NCBI GenBank assembly: GCA_013115125.1
Contig: JABANN010000333.1
Location: 1-38,170, forward strand
DNA length: 38,170 bases
Direction: 5' to 3'
DNA from: Perkinsus olseni
Lineage: Eukaryota; Perkinsozoa; Perkinsida
Of the stretch, positions 20,417 through 30,700 are shown piece by piece. The stretch's first letter is position 1. Every line of letters starts with the position of its first letter. The notes under the pieces are model-generated. The model did no database searches and had not been told where the DNA came from. It saw nothing but the letters and a program-made list of their open reading frames with translations. A program made the position numbers and the translations under genes.

Positions 20417-22259
20417 ATGGTTCAATTTGACAGCCTTAAGATCTCTGCTGGCGAGGCGGATGTTGCCGCTGAGAGGCCGCTGCCGGATAACGACGCTTTC
20501 ATTTTCAAACCTCCCGTCACTCCACCACCCCCAGTCGGGGACGATGAGGGAGAAGCTTGCGCTGAGCCAAAGCGCCCGATCACCCCGCCAAGCCCGGATG
20601 GGCTCTTCGGTGATATCTACTGCGTCCGGTGAGCACTTATCGCCTCTGCATCTCAGCTGGCTTCTCTCTGGAGGCTGACCCCATTGGCGCCCCGGCCTTC
20701 CTGAGCACCTCCACTGTAACGGAGTCTGGGGGTGCTGATGTTGGAGATCTCATCAGCTACAGCAAGCTAGACGATGCGTATATGGTGAGAGCCATTCTAA
20801 CGTTCTTGATTTTACGTGCAATGTTTTGTCTCAGGCGTCGACCCCTTCTCTCTATTCCCCGTCATTCCTGTCCATGCCCATGCCCCTCAACCTCATCGAG
20901 GCCCTAGTCGACATCGGTATCGAGGAAGCCGGCGCTCCACTGCCTAGTCGGTCCAGCCTCGAGCTACTCTCTAATGCTGCTCTCACTGCCGCCAAAACGA
21001 CCGCTGGCGATGCGGTGGCGACGGCCAGTCAGGAGCGTGCAACTCGGGCCCTCACTCGCATGCTGGAGAGGTTCGCCGTCATCTGGGAGGACTACTGTAA
21101 GGAGCTGGCCGCAGGCGCCGTCACCTTGGAGCATCAATTCTCGACAGCTACTACTACGACTGCTGGTTCTGCTAAGGACGCTTCTCCCTATTTCTTCGGC
21201 GCTGGCTTCAATTACGATACGGCTTTAGCTTTGGCACCGCTCACTGCTACTACTGCCGAGCCCCCTACACCGGAGGGATCTCCGCAAGTGGCTTCTCTCG
21301 AGCCCACCCTCAGAAGGCCTAAGAGCTTCTCAGGCTCTTCGTCTAATTCCAACAACAGCCTCTCTGTGCCATCCAGTTCGCCGAGTGGGGTACCGTCGTC
21401 ATCGCATCCTGCTCCCACTACTGCTGCACATGCTGCCACCCCCTTCAGCACGTTACCGCAACACTTAGTGGACCCAAAGGACTGGTGTACCGTCATCCTC
21501 AGGAACATTCCCAACAAGTACGATGAGGTGATGCTGTTGGAACAGTTCACTGCCTCGGGGTTCTCGAGCGACTCTCACATTCGCTACGTTTACACTCCCA
21601 AGGACGCTACCAACAACTGCAATTTGGGATACGCTTTCGTCGACTTGGTCAACCACGAGGTGGCAGTCAGGTTCACTTCGGTCTACGAAGGCTTCCGTCT
21701 GCCGAGCTCGAAGTCTCGTAAGGTGTGCAGTGCCAACTGGGCTAAGATGCAGTCGGTGCCGGCCCCTGTGCTAGGCTCTCTCGCCAGTCGTGTGGGCGGT
21801 CTCTCAACTACTGGGAGGAGGGACAGTCGTATCCTGTCGGGTGTGAGCAGCAGGAAGGCGTCTTTGACTACGGCGACGCCTCGGAGGCATTCAAGAAGGG
21901 GCGATAATCTCCGCATGGCTACTCCTTCGGGTCTGAGCTCGTCTACGGACAAGATTGCCAGCGAGGTCATCATCGTCGGCATCCCTTCACGACGTTACCG
22001 TGGGCAGATGGTGGAGTTACTGTCGTCTCGGTTCGGACCGGTGGTCTCGTGCCTGATTGATGATAACAACCAGTGCAAGGTCACGTTCGAGAGCTCTGCT
22101 TTGGCCCGTTCAGCGAAGGACGCTATCATCGCGGGAACGCTCGAGGTTGATGGTAAGGTCTTGAAGCTCGGTGAGAATACCTTCGACCGTCGTTATGGTG
22201 ACGAAGACTCCGATCTCCAGTTCAATGTGGGCCCTCTTGATGACTACCTCACCCAGTAG
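20417..22259 (+). CDS. Mei2-like RNA-binding protein (3 exons, 581 aa)
   Basis: Exons 20417-20609, 20657-20784 and 20835-22259; introns of 47 and 50 nt, in frame. The key domain is the C-terminal Mei2-type RRM (about residues 320-415): DWCTVILRNIPNKYDEVMLL with the RNP2-like ILRNIP, and GYAFVDLVNHEVAVRF as RNP1, followed by KVCSANWAKMQ. This is the family's diagnostic order. A second, weaker RRM-like fold follows (EVIIVGIPSRRYRGQMVELL). The first 100 residues are acidic and Pro-rich (KPPVTPPPPVGDD), and a Ser/Thr-rich linker precedes the RRM. Mei2 proteins control RNAs in meiosis and development in yeast and plants; the role here is unknown. For intron 1, a stronger GTGAGC donor at 20631 breaks the frame, so I chose 20610. 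Confidence 0.9.
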
Positions 22260-23712
22260 TGATCGTTCAGTGATGATGAATTCAGAAGCATCAGCCTGTG
22301 GCGAATGCTCGTGTGGTTTTGATAGTAATTTCTCTCTTCTTCCTCCTTCTTCATTCACAGTGGCGGACTATTGTCCCCACTACTATGAAGTCCATCTTAT
22401 TGCCGCTAGATAGATTCATCGTACCGCCGTCGACTGCTCGTATTAAGTTGCCTAATATGATTGTAGTAGTACCTTCACCGTTTCAAATATCATTCTGCCC
22501 ATTCTCGACAGTCTGACATGAACCACAACAACATCCCTCGAAATCTCATCTCCCGTAAATTGGTGGCCGCCGTTTCGGTTCTTCCGTCAGCGACTACCAT
22601 CATTAATTTGCTCTGTATGATCGTGACGTTCCTCTGTACTGCTGGCCTAGTAGAAATCTGCCTCCTTCTACTCCTACTGCTACCGCTGTAACTACAACAA
22701 AAGTATCATCATGATGTCGGTGTCACGTCCTCGTTGGGATTACCAGTGAATACTCCCTTGTTCTCTCAAGGATGTCGTTACTGTTGTCCCAGGTTGGTCC
22801 CTCACTAGCCTGCTCTCGAGCAGTGAGTTCTCATAGTGCTTTTAATAATATTCAAACCTAGGTCTTTTTTGGAAGTAGACAATGTTTCACAATCATCAAT
22901 CGTTATCAGGTTCTTGGTGCTCTGTCGCTCGAAAACTGTCGAGTTCAGTCGCCTAATTCGGACATTTCTCGGCGAGCTTTCAACCCGATGTCCTGAGCAG
23001 AATTTTTGTCTCAACAAATGCCACTTCATCTGCTTGCCGTTGTTGTTTCGGCGTGGGTGGCAGCAGCCTTCGACCCACTTGCAGAACCGGGTTCATTATG
23101 GGACAGTGGCCCCGTTGATGTGAGGCCGCGGCGAACGGTTCAGACCGGTTGGTAACTCCTTCTTCTGATGCGGCGAACTTTTTGGAATAACGCTCCCGCT
23201 CATTTATACAGTATTACCTCGGCCTCGCTCCGGCAGTGGATTTTTTGTCGTTCAGATATGTCTTCCTTTATCTCCATCCGTTCAGCACAGTAAAAAGTTT
23301 TCTATTTGGGCGTCCAGAGCTACGCAGCGGGCCTATGGCGATATTGTCCATCTCAAGAGATGCCCGTTTTTGGCATACGAGTGTCTGGACTTCCGAGAGG
23401 TGAGCCAACATCGATCAGCTCACTGGGCAGGTGGCGATTTGCGTTCTGGGATAACCTGAGTGCTAACAGCGCTCCAGTTCACGGAACTGTTTACGGAGAG
23501 TGACAGTTCGAAAGCTGGCGGGAGTGCTCAGTTTCACGCCTCGGATTCGGGGAGATTCCCTTGTGTTGGGGCTCAAGAAGTTGGCTTCGTTCTATTCTCG
23601 ACGACCCAGTCTCGGCTTATAGGGGGTCAGAGCTAGGTCGTACGGTCAGTTGACTAGGCCCGGAACCCTTTAAAACTGTATCCGGGCGCCTACCAGTTCG
23701 ACATGACATCCG
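22260..23712. other. long intergenic region before the mannosidase gene
   Basis: About 1.45 kb with only short overlapping ORFs, none with family resemblance or consistent splice borders. It is rich in short T/C runs and TACTGC-like triplets near 22640-22690. I see no RNA gene or repeat element. It should hold the 3' end of the Mei2-like transcript and the mannosidase promoter. Confidence 0.45.
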
Positions 23713-26700
23713 ATGGTAGAGCTGCTATTGGTGTTGTTGATGTTTCAGTGGCTCCTCGAGAACTCCTATCGTCGGCAACAGGCGATAGGAGGAATGATGC
23801 AGCACGCCTATGGACGGTATGAAGCCGTCGCGCTTGGCGCTGACGAGACTAGTACTCTGTCTGGGGAAGGTGGCATTCTTCATAGCTGCTTTCTTGCCTG
23901 CTTCTTTCCGCTCGGCAGGTGTCGACAATTGGGGCGGCCTCAGTTTGACGATGGTCGACTCTCTCGACACGCTGGCTTTGATGGGCATGCGAGCCGAGTT
24001 TGATCGGGCTGTCGACTGGCTCCATCAGCATTACAGAGAGGCTCATAGCAAGAATCTTTCTGTTAATACCTTCGAGTCTACGATTCGGATACTAGGCGGG
24101 TGAGATGGGAAAGGAGTGGTAGCAAGCAGCCTGAAGGATGGCCGAAAGTTAACGCTTCGGGCCTTTCCTCCATCAGGAGGCTTCACGAGAGTTTGTAACG
24201 GATGTTCCTCGGTTAATACATTCCAATCTGGGCGTGTCCGACCATATTTCCAATCATCGTGGCAGCATCGTATGGGGCATTGCTAGGAAGCGTCTCACCT
24301 CCGCTCAGGTACTTGGGCGGATGGACCCTCACGGTTCCTAATTCTCGCCAGAGAGCCATGCTGGCCGAGATGGCTGAGGATATCGGGCTGAGGTTGGTGA
24401 AGGCGTTCTACGCTCACGCTAATAACCGGGAGAGAAAGACCCCACATTTACCGTATTCGGACATCAACCTTGCGACAGGTGTGTGCGAGAATACTGTGGC
24501 CGAAGACTCACGCTTTGCTCTGTTGGCAGGGGAAGGCGCTCTGCTCGGGGGATACGTTAGTTTATCGGAGGCGAACGTCGGCCTCGATCTCAGAGCGGCC
24601 ACAATGGTCACCGGCAACCCTGTTTTCGCCGAGGCAGCCGCCAACGTATGCGTAGTATACGAGTAGAACGCGTAGTAGAACGAACTCATTCGCGAGTGTC
24701 GAAGTTATCGCGCTCCCAAATAGAGCGCTATGGCATCAAGAATGCACGTTGCTGTGGTAGCGGGCCTGCACTTTGTTCGAGCGGTGCCGGAAGCTTAACC
24801 CACTGCTGCAAAGGCCACGCTAGATTGAGAGTCGGGAGTTTATCTCGCCTAGTTTGCATACACCTCATCCGCCTGAGAGTTCGAGTTGCGCAAACGATTG
24901 ACTGATTTCGGGTCGACGGGTTGCAGATGAATAGTCCTGGCTCGCTGCTTCTCTGTTTGGGAGTTGCCAATCGCGGCTTTCTGGTGCCAGGTTCGTGCGC
25001 TATTGCGAACGCACTACAATGTTGATGCCGGCGGACTTCTCCCGGTCCTACTGCCGCTAGTTCCACAGGGGACGGATGACTTCAAAGATATCCCCGGAAA
25101 TAAACTAGGTCTCGGAGCACGAGGCGACTCCCACTATGAGTAGGCCATGGGCGTCCCTCGGAATATCAGCTCGAGCAGTGGGCCAGGTACATCATAGAGC
25201 TCTCCATGCTTAGGTACTTGTTAAAGGAGTGGATCCTGGGAGGCAAGAGCGATTCCTCGTTGCTGAGAAGCTGGCAGAACAGCCTGTATAAGATCTATCA
25301 TAACTTCAATTCGCATGCTGAAGTGGACGGTCTGGGACAAGACCGCATCGCTGAGTAGTGAGGATGATATAACTTGGGTCTTCGCCCTGAACGATGTGCT
25401 AGCTCCCAGAGGTTGCCCACGGTCGCTACGCGTCCCTGCTCAAGCATCTTTGGACCTAGCGGGACATTGTTTCTGATGTCAGTTTCGAACTCTACTGGTC
25501 GGTGCCGAAAATGGACCACCTTACCTGTTTTCTACCAGGGACTCTAGCGCTGGACTACATCGTTCGGAGAGACTATAACGAGTACGGGTGAGCTCACTTC
25601 TCCCGATTCCAGAGGAGGGTCATCGCGAGCTTCATTTGTGAGAGAGTGCGTGGGTGGCAATAGGGCGACAAGGCATTGCTGGGCCGTTCACTCGAAGGTC
25701 CCCTTGAGCTTACATGGCTCCATTGTGCCTCGACTCAGATCGAATTCGTATTCGCCGTCCACGCGAGAGCGTTGGCGCACATCAACGGCTTTCGAGGATC
25801 TGCTACTGTCAACTGGAGGAACGCTGAGTATCGATCAAGAGCTTGACTGGGCGAGAAACCTCACCTCAGCATGTATAGGGATGTGAGTTGAGGCGGTATG
25901 GCTGGGCTTTCTCAGTGCATTAAGGCTCTGTTGATCGCATGAGCATGCTCGCAAACACATACCGTAACATAGCTCACGTAGGCCAGATTTTATATAGCCA
26001 TTGTATGCAAGTCGCTTCGTATCACCGTATTAATGCACACCAATGTTGCGATACCACTGTTTCCGCCGATTGCTGAAAATCTCGAACGCCTGCTTGATCC
26101 TGCTGCGGACTGAGACACTACTGTCCTTCCGCTGTAGCGTTGTGAACATGTTCTCCTCAGGTATTCAAGAATCTCCGAGACCGGTTTGGCCCCGGAGATC
26201 ACCCGCTTTGACGCCCACGGCCTAGTGGACGACGTTGGCGCCATGCACAATCTCCTCAGACCAGAGGCTATTGAGGCTCTGTGGTACATGTGGAGAGCCA
26301 CCGGAGATTGGTGAGCTCATGGGGTTCCCAATGGAACCGGTGGGCCATAGCATTAGTGGTTCCGCAAGGTTCGTTCGTATGGACGCTCGAAAAGTGACGT
26401 CTGGTCTAAGTGGTCGCATGGCACTGAATCAATGGGCTGTCATTCTCACGTTTTGAGAACTTTTCACTCGCATTCTCACGTCCAATTTGATGACCGAGGT
26501 ACTACAGAGAAGCTGGCTGGCGTATGGCTCGAGCATTCGAGCGTTATGCACGCACACCTTATGGATACTCTTCACTGGGCAACGTCAGAAAATCCGGCAG
26601 TTACACAGGATGGCAACCGACCTACTTCTTTTCTGGTATGATTCTGCGGGGAAAGCTGGTGTCGTTGGGATTCCCGCGGACTGCCTCGGTCCTATTGATG

Positions 26701-26988
26701 ATATCTTGCAGCAAGATTCTTGCTGCATCTCGCGTGGCCAGGAAATTCCGGCTCATCTATCTAGCCTGCGACGAAGGTATAGGCATTGAGTGACTAGGTC
26801 CATCATAGCTGTTGCGGCACCCTTGGAATTAAGCATCGGATCTAATTTCAGAAACCTTGAAGTACCTTTACCTCCTCTTCTCCCCGGACTCCATTGGTGA
26901 GAGTCCTGGCGTGCAGGACGGTATCCTCTTACATCACAGCGTGTACGTTCTCAACACTGAAGGGCATCCGTATGCTATACCTACGTAG
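23713..26988 (+). CDS. class I alpha-1,2-mannosidase, glycoside hydrolase family 47 (about 12 exons)
   Basis: Trims alpha-1,2-mannose from N-glycans in the ER/Golgi. Supported exons: 23713-23869, 23919-24099, 24309-24478, 24530-24645, 24991-25139, 25214 onward, about 25480-25586, an exon ending 25880, 26161-26310, 26499-26635 and 26852-26988; the region 25260-25880 is only approximate. GH47 blocks in order: MMQHAYGRYE, DNWGGLSLTMVDSLDTLALM, FESTIRILGG, LPYSDINLATG, SLSEANVGLDLRAATMVTG, LGARGDSHYEYLLKEWILGG (catalytic acid region), KMDHLTCFLPGTLAL, ETGLAPEITRFD, LLRPEAIEALWYMWRATGD, ERYARTPYGYSSLGNV, ETLKYLYLLFSPD, and the calcium-binding Thr in YVLNTEGHP. The N-terminal hydrophobic MVELLLVLLMFQWLL looks like a signal anchor. 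It resembles the ER mannosidase I branch more than EDEM, but this is not settled. Introns are longer than in the left half (up to 345 nt). Confidence 0.88.
26707..26727. repeat. 21-bp palindrome with one-base centre in a mannosidase intron
   Basis: Arms TGCAGCAAGA and TCTTGCTGCA flank a single T, inside the last intron (26636-26851). It is one of a set of one-base-centre palindromes described in the findings. Confidence 0.75.
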
Positions 26989-27743
26989 CTGTCTTTGGCG
27001 GCGAGGCAGGAAAATTGTGATCGACAGGTTTAGCAGAACATCTCATGGCTTCAGCCGCTTGCTTCTGTGAGCTGTGCTACTTGTGAATTAAAACGGGGTT
27101 AGAGACTCTGGGGTCACGGGGATCGAGCGCTGTTCTTCACGGCACGGAGGGCTCGGTAGCTCGTCGTGAGGAGCAGAGGCCGAAGGAGAGAAAGCCTTCC
27201 AGTTGTTTGTTAGCACCTCTGAATGGCCACGAGTAGGAACGCTGGAGCAGTTGATAGAACCGAGGTATGATTGGGTGGTAGGCGTTCCGGAAGGGAATCG
27301 AGAGTGACCAGCCTTCAACTCACACTTCACTTTCTAGTTCGAACTCACGTACCGAATGAGAAGGAGTGTATGAAGTACTTGTGCACTTTGGGACTTGACG
27401 ACGCTGGGAAAGCGAACACCACTCAGGATGCTGCGAGAATACATTTTGCCAAGGAAATGAGTACTCAGTTCGGTACCGAGTGTCCCGTTTGATTAACGGT
27501 CTATGACAGAGTCTTTGTGGTGGTCAGGTTGCCAATACTAGGCAAGTCGATGAGAGCCTAGAAGTCAGCCTGCATCCTCGGTATGTCTTCGGCGTCCGCT
27601 CGGACGTGAACAATGGGGTAGGAAAGTTCAGGTCACGTGTGTATCGGGCGTATCCAAGGCGGGCAGTAGCCCGAATCCCTATCGAGTATTCAGTCAGTGT
27701 CATTTATATCATGTGCCGACTGAGCGAATCGCTCAGTCGGCAC
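26989..27743. other. intergenic between mannosidase and CFAP57
   Basis: About 755 bases without a supported gene. Two short ORFs on opposite strands around 27088-27492 lack family resemblance. The stretch holds one copy of a dispersed hairpin repeat (27536-27566) and the beginning of a 37-bp palindrome that ends on the proposed CFAP57 start codon. Confidence 0.5.
27536..27566. repeat. dispersed hairpin repeat, copy 2
   Basis: Shares TACTAGGCAAGTCGA, then GAGA and CCTAGAAG with a copy at 15736-15765; about 27 of 29 bases match. The ends CTAGGC and GCCTAG can pair as a 6-bp stem; in the other copy the stem is 5 bp. Both copies are outside coding exons. A related 12-mer occurs in the kinase coding sequence near 18931 and may be chance. 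Confidence 0.5.
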
Positions 27744-27746
27744 ATG
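27710..27746. repeat. perfect 37-bp palindrome over the CFAP57 start
   Basis: Arms CATGTGCCGACTGAGCGA and its exact complement flank one A (27728). The last three bases (27744-27746) are the proposed ATG of CFAP57. As RNA it would form an 18-bp hairpin that includes the start codon. Confidence 0.85.
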
Positions 27747-30700
27747 GCACATCGCTCCGAGCGATACGTGGCTGAATTACATGCAATCTTCATCCTCTCT
27801 CGAGAAGTAGCACCTCAAGGACTGGCGAAAGTATGACGGGAAGGGCGTATAAAATTGGCGTTTTCGAAGGTACACTTCGTTGACGATCAACATGTAGCCT
27901 GCGCTGCTGGAAATAACATCGTAAGTTCATGCAATCGCAACTTCCGGTCTCGCTTTTTCCGGGGTTGCAAGTGACGAAGGGTTTTATCAGACCCAACTTC
28001 ACGTAGACCAGCGGACGCAAACGTTCATGCCAGCTACGAAGGGAGCCCTAGGGATCAGCTGCACTACAATCTCAGCTGAGCGGAGGTGGGTCAAGTCACT
28101 CGACAGCTGCTCGACCCGAGTAGCTAAGCGTTCCGCTCATTCTCATTGCGGCGAGGCGACTCTGTAGCGGATGACGAGCGATCTTGGTTGCTGCTCCTTC
28201 CGGCACTTCGGCACTTCATCGCCATTTCCAATTGAGATGCTACGCGAGGCATATCCGTAGGTACTTGGCTGTGGGTGAGCGCCACTCTGAGCAGGCCATC
28301 GTCAGCGTGTTCGATCTCGCCTCTTCTAAGAGAGTGAAAACCCTGAGGACTGAATGTGGAGTGAAGGATGTGGACTGCATAGCATTCTCTGGAGGAGAGG
28401 GCAAGTAAGGATGCAACCCGTAGTGGGACGCAATGAATACATCCACTCCTCGATGACTTGAGGATGTACTCGTGAGTGTAAGCGAACGCCTATGATTGAT
28501 CGATTGGAGCAATTTGCTCTGTATGTCATGATTGATTGAAGGCATTCACTGAAGAAGAGAAATGCTGTTCTGTCTTGGATTTCGTACGCTTTCGGGTCTG
28601 TAGGTATCTGGTAGCTCTGTCAAAAGTCCACCCGTATGGTTCGCAGCTTAGCCCAGCCAAGGGACCTCTTCAACCAATGGCGGAGTGTGGATCCAGGCCG
28701 GACTACAGATTGAGCTGCTGGGTGAGCAATGTTGTCGCTCTGCGGTACACATCATATCTGCAGGACTGGGATCAAGGGCGAATGACGGCTAGCGTCAGGC
28801 TCTTGGACGGTTATCCGTCAGACCTGAGGGCTGTGGTGAGTTCGGATTCCATCATTCCCGCTGTAATGATGCATCTCTCTTTCAGCCCTCTTGTGTCTTG
28901 TTTTCTGTCTCGGATGGGATAAAACTATGCACCACCGGAGTCAATTTCGTGGCAGTTCATCACGTATCCCCTGCTGGAGAGCTCACTGCGGCGGTGAGAG
29001 TCGGGCTTCTGTGGTCCCACATCTCGCTCCTGTCCCACTTGAGTGGATCTAGCAGCTCAACGTTTTGCTAGACGCCCAGCGCGAAAAATGGAGTTTGAAG
29101 GGACCCGAGTTGCTTCGTTCGTGGCACGAAATTCGTGTATTCTCTATTGGTCGCGGCTGACGCGCGATCGCAGAATACACAGACGCTGCGCACAGTTGGC
29201 AGAAATGGCCCGGAGGTGACTGTACTCGCGACGGTGTCTTGAAGACACTGTCTTCACAGATACCCGTGCCGGAGCAGCTCAAGTGTTTGCCCGAAGAACA
29301 TCAGTACTCGATGGGTGAACCGAACCTTTCTAGTGATGCTCCATCCGGATTCGAAGTCACGAGTCATATTTGGACCGAGGTGGGGCTGCTCGCGCTCCCC
29401 GAGACAGCTGAGCTAAGCACCTTCAGGCTGGCGACGTCATTTGTGGGACTTCGAATGGGAAGCTTCTGCTTTTCGACGAGTACGGAGTATTCAAGTAAGC
29501 TATGCCGCATAGCCTATGCGACATACTTTTTCGTTGCCTCGACTCAAACGCCGTGGCGCAAGTGCACCATGCATGCCATGTTAATCATGTTATGGCGCAC
29601 CGTGTGCTATGATACGAACGAAATCCAATCAATGCCAATATACGAGCCTCGTATTACGGGCGGTGTCACGAACGTCTCGATTCGTTCAAACATGTCTTCA
29701 TGGCGGACTGTGAGAGTCCGACTCTCAATGGTGCGGACTAAGTAAGCACTTAACGCGTCTGCGCCCCTTCTATTGGGGAGTCACCGATGGTGACATGAGA
29801 GGAGGTCGGTTGCGTAATACTGAATGCGCGTGCGGGCGCAGCAGTAGTAACTACTGAGTTCGCACCGGCATGGAAGATCGAACGCGTGTACCAGGACTGA
29901 CTCTTCCTGTGCAGTAGACGGCGCCCATGGCGGCCCATGTCTTCCAAGGTTTCCTGACTGAGCTATTAGCGGCTCCTGATGAGCTGTAGATGCGGCAGCG
30001 CAGTGTTCATCTAATCCGACCGAAAGCTTGATCACTGCAAGTGACCGACGCTCGCCAGGCGAGCCGGCGTCTGTGGCTTGGTTGCTATTCTGAAAGTGGG
30101 CGACCCGGGGTTCAAGGGCTACTCTGATGGACATTTCGAACAAAGTCCTGAGCAAGTTCTCGCCTTTGGAGTGCAACTACTGATGCCGGACGAGCTCTCT
30201 ACATATCTTCGGGATTATTTATGAATGTTAGCGATGGTTAGCTAGACTGATGAGGTACGGTACGTCACATACCTGAGCCGACATATGTCGGTTTTTCACA
30301 TTCGGTGACTGTACCTACGACATCGTCGCTGATAAAACATTCCGTGAAAGCATCGTGCGCTTCGCATACCCAGACACCTTGCGGGTATGGGCGGCGAAAG
30401 GATTTTCTCGCTTCAAAGCACAGCCGAGCGGGTTGTCGGACATCTGCTTAGTACGTTCCCATTTGCCGCGAGGAGATCTGTACTGCACTACGCTCCTTGA
30501 GCGATGCAGCAAATTCGTTCAACGAATTTGCAACGAATTTCGTTGCATAGATACTCGTACAGCCCGTTTGCCGGGCTCTGTCAGCGACGGGTATTTGCCT
30601 CGGCGTGAAAATCTCGATTCTGATATTGGGATTGTAATTCTCCGAGGAGAATGATCTGCTTCGCCGAATGGGTTTGGACACCCCTGTTACCCGGTAACAG

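Noticed and set aside
30355-30654. 99-codon plus-strand ORF in the large CFAP57 intron region
   Set aside because: It runs through two strong interlocking palindromes, does not resemble the expected CFAP57 sequence and lacks usable splice borders in the right phase.
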